A program made the translations under genes and the position numbers. The notes below the pieces were generated by a model. That model was not told the origin of the DNA. It saw only the letters and a list, made by a program, of their open reading frames with translations, and did not search any database. A stretch of 64,000 nt of DNA from Cyclaneusma minus (taxonomy: Eukaryota > Ascomycota > Leotiomycetes > Marthamycetales > Marthamycetaceae), in contig JAKZHN010000048.1 of NCBI GenBank assembly GCA_037179335.1, forward strand, positions 62,001-126,000, in the 5' to 3' direction. Shown here piece after piece: positions 36,511 to 45,468 of this stretch (position 1 is its first letter; the number at the start of each line of letters is the position of its first letter).

Positions 36511-39500
36511 TGAAGTAGGTCAGGTGATAGGCGCCAGGTCATGGTGAGGTCTCAGCTGGCGGGACCCTTACCGGCAAAGGTATCCGGGTATAAAAGCAGG
36601 CTCCTTGCTGCTGCTTTCTCACTCAGAGACACATGAACCTGGAAGTTACTCTGATGCGAGCTACGCTCAAACTGCCTAGGTACTTTTTGCTTTGTCTCTT
36701 TGGGACGCGATGGTTTGGTCTCGAGTCTGCGATCGACCTTTATCAAATTCCTCTTTGCACCATTCTAGGCGATGTCAGCTTGCTATCTTGCTTGCTATCT
36801 TGATGCTTGATGCTATTGTTGTTGGGAGAAGCTGCTGTCGTTCTGTATACTCGTTGGCGCTGGGAAGAGCGTTGAAAAAAGCATGTTAGTGAGTCACCTG
36901 ATGCAAAGAGGCAGGGCTGTGGAGCCCTCGAGCTTTTTCGATCACTGGTACAACCACACGTCTAAGAGGTATAAAAGGAAGCTTCTGACCGCTGCTTTCT
37001 CACCCAGAAAAAAGACTGTATTTACGAAAGATCAACCCGGGCGACAGCCACAAGGCCGTCTACTCATTGGTCTTGCTCACCCTAGAACAGTTGAAGGTAA
37101 AGCTGTGTCCGGGTCCGTGTTTATGATGTTTCTCAGGTTTGCATACTATTTTTTTTTAAAAAAAATGTTAGCTCACTACTTCTACGATTCATGCTACCAT
37201 TATTCGAAGCAGTTGCTGTCGTTTCGTTAATCTGTTGACGACGAGAAGAGCTTTGAAATCAAACATCGTGGGTGAGTCAACAAAGGCCTTTGAGTATTAT
37301 TAGAGCCCTTGAGCTTCAACTTCTGAAATCTGGAGGTCATGGTACAGCCGCATGTCTAAGAGATATAAAAGAAGGCTTCTCCTCACTGCTCTATCCTTAT
37401 TCCTCAAGAAATCCTTGGAACGTAGTAATGATGGTCATTCACGAACAGCAGCACATCTGCTTGTTGAATGTTCTCTATCTGCAACACTTAGGCTAGAGCT
37501 GTGTTCAAGTCTGTGTTTATGGTGTTTATCCTTGCAGCGATTTAAGGAGTGTTGTTGACTGGCTACCTCAAAGCTTAATGCTACTGTCATTCAAGAAAGC
37601 TGCTGTCGGTTTATTGCTTTGTTGGTAATGAAAGACCGCTGGAAGCAAATACTTGAGTCATCAAAGAGGCTGGGGCAGCATCAGGGTCCTTGATTTCTGC
37701 AGTCCCTGAGCTAGCGGTCGCTCCACTATAAAAAGAGACTTCTCCTCACTGCTTTTCGGCCAGACACCAAGGCGTTCATCAAAGGTACCCAGGGGTTTCG
37801 CGCATTCTGCTTTGCTTTCCTTTATTTTCCTTTATTTCCACCAAGGAAGGATGAAGCTGGTGTTCAGTCTCTTCTTTCAGCAGTTTAGGGGGATGCACAT
37901 CTGCTACTGTCGCTTGAAACGTCTGCTGTCACTCGACATGCTCATCGCCGACTAGCCTATTAGGAGGGCCATGAAGCAAACACACGAGTCACCTGAGTCT
38001 TAGATGACAGGGATTCTGAGATCTTGAGCTCTTGGGGTTCTGACGTACTTAACAACTATAAAAGCTGGCTTCTCCCCGCTTGTTTGACCTTCAGGAAAAG
38101 AGTCATTCTGTTCGTAATTCTATGAGTCCACGGATAATAAGTCTGTACATCCTCTTACCTACTTTACAAGGCGAGTACGAATCTGCTTCTGTGTTTGTAG
38201 TCGTTAAGCGTCTCCTCGCAGATTTCAGGGGAATTTTCGGCTATGATACCGTCGTTCGAAACGCTTGCTTTCATGCTCCGTTTTCATTGACGGCGAGCAG
38301 CCTTTTTAACTACAAAGAGCCTAAGAAAGAAGAGTGAACCACGCGGCCCCTTTGCCCCACCAATTAGGTATTCAGGGCTGTGCCCAGAGCCTTCGAAAAT
38401 CATGGCACAGCTGTGGTCTTGAGTTCCCAATAGGTATAAAAGTAGGCTTCGACCCACTGCTTTCTTAACCAGACACAGCACTGCGCAGGGAAACCTTACA
38501 TGCAGTGTAACACTATCTGCTCTTTCGGGAACAAGTTTTGTTGTCTCCCGAAGTCAGAGAATTGTTTCCGAGTCTGTGTTCATCACGCTCGTCCTTGCAG
38601 GTTTTGAAGACATTCCAGCTATGCTACTGTTGTCGGAAACTGTTGCTGTCATTCTGTGTGTCTATTGATGACGAGAAAGAGCTTTGACGTCGAAGGTAGA
38701 TGAATGAGTGATATGAGACGTTCGGGTAGTGATTCAGAGCCTCCCCCAGGGCATTCTAATTTTGCGGTACTGCCTCTTCTGTGGCTAGAGGTATAAAAGA
38801 GAGCATCTCCTCGCTACTTTCTCACCAAAGCAATCGGAGTCAGCTGCCCCACTCATGGGACCACTCGCAAAGTCGTCTGTGTGTTCCTTTGCTCTACATG
38901 GCGAAGACAAAACGGTTCTCTTGTTTGCGCATTTGTGAGTTGTGACAACTAGTTGAACTCCTTGAATTTTGAAATGATCAAGAAGAGAGAACATACAATG
39001 GGTGGAAAAAAGTCTGAATACAGCCTATAAGCTCCGAATAATCGCGAATATCCCAAATAACCAGGAATATTTCCAATAATCAGGAACATGCCAGGTGATT
39101 TGGAATATTCCAAGTAATTTGGGACATTTCTAGTTATTTGGAATATTTGCAATTATTCAGAAACTGTAGACTGTATTCAGACTTGTTTCCTCCCACTGTA
39201 TTCTCTATGCCTGCTGCTACCGTCGCTCGAAGAGCTTGCTGTCGTTATTCGTTTCGCTCGTTGGGGGTTAAGACTAAGTTCAAAGACAAAACGTACTAAC
39301 GTAGAGTGTCTGATAGACTCTCCTGGAAAGACAGGAGATTCAAAGATTTCTTAAAGATCACATGAATATCGTAGTACGGAATCACGTGCTCCAAAACAGG
39401 CCTCGCAGATATAAAATGTAACTTCTTCCGGCTACTTTCTGGTCAAGACAAAAACACCGCAAGCATTTGTCATGGATATAGGCACCATGTGCTTGTTTTC

Positions 39501-40928
39501 TTTTGATTTTATGATGTTACTACCCTGCTATGTCTCTTTACCACAAAGCGGTCTCCAGCTTATGTGACTCAACTTTCGTCTAAGACTTTCACCAATTTCA
39601 TTTCCGAATGTCACAGTTGTACTGCCACTAACAGGAGTGAGTTACTGTCATTGACGTTGTGTGTTGTTGACCGCGGGGAGCAGCTTCAAATAATTTCAGA
39701 GTGAATGGCCAAATGATTTTGGGAATTCACAGGCCATGTGCAGTCGTCCGTGAAACTATAAAAGCAGCTTACATTCCGTCACTTTATCAACCAAGCAAGA
39801 CATAGAGTGTCGATTCTGGTTCATGGACCTGGGGACGAGCTGTCTGGCTTTTCATCTGCTCCATGGTTTGTGCATGAAGCTGTTCCGAGGAAAGACAATT
39901 GAAGAGTTACAGAACCTGACGCTTATTTCTGTATCGAACCTAGTTGTATCGAAATCCTGCTGTCGAAATGTTGGAGTTGCTGTCACTGCTACCACTCGTC
40001 GTCGAACTGAACGATACCTTCAAGCTTGAGGGATAGTCCTGGTGTCTGGTGATACGAGGTATTCAAGCACCTCTTCCATCTGACTTGCTTTTCTTCTGCT
40101 AAGGAATACAAAATCAGCACCAGGCCCGCATGGCTATCTTGGAGCAGAACCGTTTTGGAAAAACTTTGAAATTCAAGATGGGAAAACATGACGTGTCTTT
40201 TGACGCTGAGCTATGAACCTCGAAATCAATTCTGAGACTTGAATGTAAGATTTCAACTGCTGTCGCTCTGCTCGCGCTTCTGATGCTGATCTGGATTGTC
40301 ATTGCCGTCGATCAAGATAGACACCTACTGCGAAGGCCTAAGGGAAGGAACTAGGACTTCGAGCTATGTAGTTTCTCGAGGGCTGGTTACTATTTAAGCA
40401 GGATCCATCTGTATTGATTTATCTCTTCCAAGTAGAGTAGTTGTGGATAAGATCTGGACACGCAATGGCTTTGAAGCTGACGGTGCTCATCGCATTTTGC
40501 TGTTTCACAAGTTCCGACACTGAAGTAGAAAAAGGAAGCACCCCTTTTAAGAAATTTGTGACAGTTCACGGTAAAGATCTGAAATGAGCGTCGTGGAGTC
40601 CTCAAGGATTCCACTGCTGCTGATACCGTCAGTTACTGTCGCATAAGCATTGTCTTTAGCTGCATTTTCATTTCCCCGTGCCATTTTTGGCTGCTGCCGT
40701 TCGGTTCATTTATTGACCTTGAAACAGCGCTGAAGTATAAACGTTAGTCAGAGGATGCCAGACAGAAAGAGACACAAAGCTCTGGAGTTTTTGAAACCAT
40801 TGGTACAGTCATACGTCAAATTGATATACACGAAGAGAATACGTTTGCCCCAAAAGAGCACACGAATTACATACTGAACCACCGACTGCCCACTTGATCC
40901 CCAGTAATCCCAGGAGAAGCATTGCCTC
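36511..40928 (+). repeat. Degenerate tandem array, family B (about 11-12 units, mostly 330-400 bp)
   Basis: Nine units carry a TATA box with near-regular spacing: 36589, 36970, 37364, 37727, 38057, 38435, 38792, 39410 and 39757. Upstream, 72-91 bp away, is (T)GAGTCA in units 2-5 and GAGTGA/GAGTG at comparable unit starts later. Directly downstream of the TATA is a block resembling GGCTTCTCCTCACTGCTTTC. Several units share a middle block like GTGTTTATGGTGTTTATCC ending in CTTGCAG. Each then has a TGTCGTT doublet 175-223 bp after the TATA (for the split unit, after removing the MITE), followed by a GACGACGAGAAGAGCTTTGA-like block. From about 40035 three further units are more decayed, one with TATTTAAG at 40391 and its doublet near 40615. 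A MITE interrupts the seventh unit. First-ATG peptides are unrelated between units, so I see no conserved protein. Confidence 0.8.
38996..39198. mobile_element. MITE, Tc1/mariner-like, copy 1 (203 bp)
   Basis: The element is bounded by TA on both sides (38994-38995 and 39199-39200), the target duplication of Tc1/mariner-type elements. Its terminal inverted repeats are about 28 bp with three mismatches; the 3' end read inward starts CAGTGGGAGGAAACAAGTCT. The interior is about six tandem copies of a ~19-bp unit close to GGAATATTCCAAGTAATTT. It has no coding capacity. It lies inside the seventh family B unit between TATA and doublet, so it inserted after the array existed. Confidence 0.85.
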
Positions 40929-42251
40929 TCAGCTTCTATCACTGACGTTGTATGTTCTAGTGATCTGGATTCCCGCCGGCGGGCTCATGCCATCATGAGT
41001 AGGCAGACCACTCTCCAACGCGATATCATCGGAAGTCTTCTCCCATTCACCGCCTTCCTCGACGCCTTCGCAAGTGGTTTCGGTCTGCTTTGGACCACTA
41101 GTCGGGATATCTATGAGCTCAAAACCAGATTCAGTGGAGCCAGCGCGTTGCCTGTGCATTCGCCTAATCGCGAGCGGCGCCCGAGGCAACTTGAACCCCC
41201 TAGATTCAGAAGTAGCTCTACCACCGTGGCTATCAAGGCGAAGGAAGCGTCCTACGAGAGGTCGTAGGGTCGCCACACCGCCAGTTATCATGCCCAGATT
41301 GATCTCGAGATTTGACCACAGAACGACGGATGCGTTATTGTCTGGAATAAAACCAGTGTTAGTTCCTTGGCTTTCCCCATTCTCCCACGGAGTGATCGGG
41401 CTAGGAGGAGGACTTACAGAGGTAGTCTGTGGGGGTAACTATGTTTTTAAACACCGGAATCCTGTAAACGGTCGTGGTGCTTGCGATGACACCCAAGGAG
41501 ATAAGGATGATGGCCAGCAGGTTGGATTTGGTGTTCATTCGCAATTCCAACATAGTGAATGCAGCTGTGATGACACAGAACCAGTCAACGACCCCTGAAA
41601 CGCCCGAGAACATATAGCTGTACCAGACCAAGGTCTCGCGCGAATTGCACTGTATACCACTCTCGATGAACGGGTCCGAGCTGCCTGCAGATGACTTGCA
41701 ATGAGTCAAGACGTAGATGTCTGTAGTCCAACCAGAAACGAAAAGGAGGAGGGCCATGAAATAAATCGCGTAGATGTACGGCTTCCTGGTAGCTATACGC
41801 CGTATTGAGTACAGAATGCTAAATTTGGTCCAGCTGGCAGTGAAAGCGGACAAGAATAGCCAGGTGAGGAAGATCTGCATGATTGATGGTAAGCTCCGGG
41901 CTGGAATACAGTCTCGGTTGCAACGGATGTATCGCCTACCTTGGTCGCTTCTGCATACCGGAGCGAAGAAGCAAATCTGTCCATGTGGGCTCCAATACCC
42001 AATTCACATCCATAGATTGTAACCCCAGTGTTGACGCAGTTCAAAGCCTACTCATAAGTTAGTCACTTGTTACTCAGACATTGGAAACGAAGTAGCCTTA
42101 CCCAGGCAATGCTCATAAGCGTATCATCCAAAGCCCAAGATTTAAGCATTACTCCACGTGTATATATTCGACATGCCATGACAAGGGAAGCCACCGGGAA
42201 CAACGCACACTGAGTGGCTACCAGAAGCGGTCCCTTGTCGTATAACACCAT
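40929..42251 (-). CDS. Fungal rhodopsin-domain integral membrane protein (Pth11-like class)
   Basis: Four exons on the minus strand (42102-42251, 41940-42047, 41418-41874, 40929-41341) give about 375 aa. There is no N-terminal CFEM domain. The protein shows about seven hydrophobic segments, for example in LLVATQCALFPVASLVMACR, IFLTWLFLSAFTASWTKF, AIYFMALLLFVSG and LLAIILISLGVIAS. It ends with the typical LEINLGMITGGVATLRPL segment and a hydrophilic tail. This arrangement matches the fungal rhodopsin-domain family (PF20684), relatives of the Pth11-type receptors. Ligand and role are unknown. Splice sites keep the frame throughout, so the gene is intact although it sits between two repeat arrays. 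The ATG at 42251 follows two in-frame non-ATG codons. Confidence 0.85.
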
Positions 42252-42850
42252 GATCAAGGTTGGAAGCGGTTACAGTAAAGCTGGGGTAGTACTGCGAGTC
42301 CTGACGTCTGACGATGCAACGATAGATGCCGGATGGACAAACAGACGAAAGGTAAATTTTTGGGTTCTTGAGAACTACTTATGCGGGTAGGTAAGAAGTC
42401 CAGGTCTGTCGTGTCTTTCCCCACCTCGCTCCATACAAGGCGAGTTGCTGATCCCGCAATAGTATAGCTTCGGGAGCAAGCCCAGCGAGCCTATTTGCCT
42501 AACCATTGGGCTACGCTTTTTCTCAAAACCCCCGCCAACTCACCTGGAGTTGCCCGCTACCTATATTTGAAAAATCGTAGCGCAACGTTTAAGTTGGAAG
42601 CACAAATTTGCGTCGGTCAAAGGCTAGAGAGCCTGCGGACCTTTCGATGACTCGTTTACTATGACAGCTGAGGCACTGCCGGCTGAACTTGTCTTCCAGA
42701 GATTACCATCTGCAAAGTAGTTAAAGCGTTTGGAGCATGTAGCCATCATGGCAGAAGAGCACCTTTGGGCTGTAGCTCCCAGGTTTACTTGGGATCTATC
42801 TCGCGACATGACACAAGCTCGACTTAACTTGACTTATTGAGAGTTGACAG
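42252..42850. other. Spacer upstream of the rhodopsin-domain gene
   Basis: Presumed promoter of the minus-strand membrane-protein gene, then unique sequence. A short + strand frame at 42661 (starting MTAEALPAEL) meets a stop at 42718 and stays open again to about 42838; it might be a decayed gene fragment but cannot be assigned. Confidence 0.35.
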
Positions 42851-45330
42851 GTTGTCATAGAGTATCTTAGCTAGCCCAAATGCACAGATCGTGACATAAG
42901 TAAGATAGTGAAGATGCCGAAGCTAACTACCCACCTAAGGCACACTACCAAGTAGTTACCGCTCCCGCGATTGGCACAACGGTCATCGAACGCACTTCCT
43001 TGGTGTGACGGCGCGAAATCCATGTATTTAAGCGTGTGCTTCTTGGGTCCTCCAATTTTCTTCTCCAAGTCTTTACCTCAAACGACATCGGACCATGCTG
43101 AAGCCGCAGTTCTTCATTCTTCCAACTTCGTAGTCGTGTAAACTTGGACAAAGCAAAGGGCACTGCTATTGCTGAAGCTTCAATCTGGGATAGCTTGTCA
43201 CCATGAGAGACTTTTTTCCTGCCATTGTTGAAGAGATTCTGCTGTCACTGTGTATGATTGCTGTCGTGCAAAGAATAAGACAGGTCCCTGGTATAGGCAG
43301 AAGTTCTAACTTGTCATTTCACTCGGCTCTGCGCTTGCGAAGGCCACTGCATCATGGGCCATTCTGAGGTTATCCTATTCAGCACGATCGAGATCCGCTT
43401 TTCTTGCTGACGTCGCGAATATCTCACTGCCAAAGTGGCTTGGTGCTGTCGATAAACGCTCGGGTTTGTAAAGCACGTGATGATACACCTGTGATAGTAA
43501 CATACCAAGCCTGGTGCTCGAGGGCGCAAAATTCGAGTATTTAAGGAGATCGGTCTGGGCTGTCAGAATTCTCTTCTCCAACTTTTGTACTGCAGGCTTG
43601 CTTGCACTACCAGGTACAACATTCTGAAGTGGAAGTTCTTTCAACTTCGTGGTCGCTTGGCCTGGACAAACAAGGCGTCATAATTGAAGCTTTAACCCGA
43701 GCTCAGACGCCCCCAATTTTCTGTGCTGGGTGCCCTTTGTTGCTGTCGCTGAGGAGCTTCCGCCGTCACTGTGTATGCTTGCTGTCGTGCAATGAACAAA
43801 GCCAGTCTTGGAGCAGACAGTCTACAGAAGTTTGATGGGCTCTGGAGACTAGGTATTTAAGCTTCGCTCCAGACACCTTTCTTTCTCGAGCAAGAGAAGT
43901 ACGAAGAAGCGATTTATGTCGCTTCAGATCAAAGCACTGACTTGGCTCCAAGTTGCGATTTGTAAAACAGAAGTCTGTAGAACTTCACGGTTTTGTCACA
44001 CAAGGATCTTGTCTGAGTCAAAAGCCAAACACATTGAGGTGCTGTCGTTTCCAGAAGTTGTCGCTGTTCGTCTCTTCTGCTGTCAGGCAGTCTACTGCCG
44101 TCTTTCGGGAATCTGCTGGAGCAAGCTGGAACTATCTCCAGACTTCTCATTAAGCGCTGTCAGCACAGCTATAAAGAGTCTGCGAGAACAGGCTGTGCTT
44201 TTCTTTTTTCAAGAGAGAACAAACAGCCCAAGGTCGCATGGTAATTGCAAAGAGCGTCGCTCATGTCCCGCCAATCTTCGCCGCCTGTGCCGAGCCACCC
44301 ATCCACACCTTCTCAAACTCCAGCGAGGCAAAACTAAGTCTAAGCTTCCTGGACCTCTTGCTAGCAACTGTCGCTGGGATTTGCTATTGTCGTTCCGAGT
44401 CTCGGCTGTTGCTTGAACATGCTATTGTTGATCGTAGATTTTTTGCAAGGAACGCTCGAAACTGGCTCGCGGAAACACATGAGTAGCCAGTGGGTTACGG
44501 GTAGGGTAGAAGCGTGTAGCCCAGCTCTACCTCAAACGTAGTAAGCGTAAAGTCTTCCAAAGATTCTGTGGAAGGTAATCTTATATTCATGTTGAATACC
44601 GGAGGCTTTCTGAATTCTGATCTTTAAATTGGGGTAGAGGTTGTCCTTTATATACCTAAAAAGGTCCCCAAGCCAGATCTGCTTAGTGATTTGCGTTCCA
44701 GAAGCTTCCAAATTGTATCACAGGATCGCTGATGTCGCCACGTGATTCCTTTGCTACCAGACAAGGCTTGTCGTCATTGGTAAGTGGAACCACATGCCGT
44801 CAGGTGTTTGCCAAGTTCCAGACTACCTTAGCGAGTAAAATGCAGAGACCTCAACTATTTAAGGCCATCTGCCCTCCCATCTCGTTGCACTCCAAAGCGA
44901 TGAAGGAGAATAACATGCCGGATGGAACCTGGGGAAGAAGGTGAGAGCATAGATTCTTTCGAAATTCTCCCGGAGGTCGACAGTACGTCTTCCACCATGT
45001 TGCCCAGTTTCTATGGCATGGCCACTCGGTGTATGTTGAATGACTGAGGCCGGTGAGTGGGTATGCTGCTGTCGGGTTTACTGTGTTGCTGTCGTCTTGG
45101 GATCTCTGTCGTCGGTTTTGTCGTGCACGTCCAAAAGCGCAAAGATTTCGTGGGTGGGAATCCTTGTAGAGATCCAGATTGACGAAGCCATCTCGTACCG
45201 GAATATCTCTTCCCCAGGACCTGCGTTTGGCATTTGCTCTCGGGTCCAACTTTCCAGCAACTGTTGTTCTTTTGGTCTTTCAATCTTTGGATTGTTGGTG
45301 CCTTAAATAGCTAACACTCTATTCAGAGGC
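42850..45330 (+). repeat. Degenerate array, family C (about 5 units, TATTTAAG type)
   Basis: TATTTAAG boxes lie at 43025, 43538, 43854 and 44856, with a TATAAAG at 44170. Each is followed 187-223 bp later by a TGTCGTT doublet: 43241-43269, 43761-43790, 44041-44070, 44364-44395 and 45065-45100. The first two units also share upstream sequence ending GGCGCGAAATCC or similar just before the TATA, and a downstream TTCTCTTCTCCAA block. Unit spacing is 316-686 bp, less regular than family B. No shared peptide is encoded. Family B's decayed unit at 40391 has the same TATTTAAG box, linking the two families across the membrane-protein gene. Any function is inference. Confidence 0.65.
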
Positions 45331-45468
45331 TGTGGCGCCATCTAGTTTCTTTCACTAACGACTAAGCTCAACACAGTGGAGTCAAATGTACACTTCGAGC
45401 AGCACGTGATATATCATACACACCTGACCACTCTCCCGCAATGCCAGTCCTCACTCCCTTCTACCCCC

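Noticed and set aside
38110..38337. Short peptides opening at the first ATG of family B units (for example here, and a Cys-rich one near 38500)
   Set aside because: Peptides from different units share no sequence, so a conserved small-protein family is unlikely.
42440..42520. tRNA-like stretch on the minus strand with an A-box-like TAGCCCAATGGTTAGG
   Set aside because: I could not form a cloverleaf, and the B box is poor. A tRNA-derived relic or SINE is possible but unsupported.
42661..42838. Possible F-box-like fragment (MTAEALPAEL) with an in-frame stop
   Set aside because: Too short and the match to an F-box is only at LPAEL; could be chance.
30950..45330. CRISPR-like or simple satellite interpretation of the arrays
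   Set aside because: Units are hundreds of bases long, strongly diverged, with ordered promoter-like blocks; no short identical repeats with spacers.
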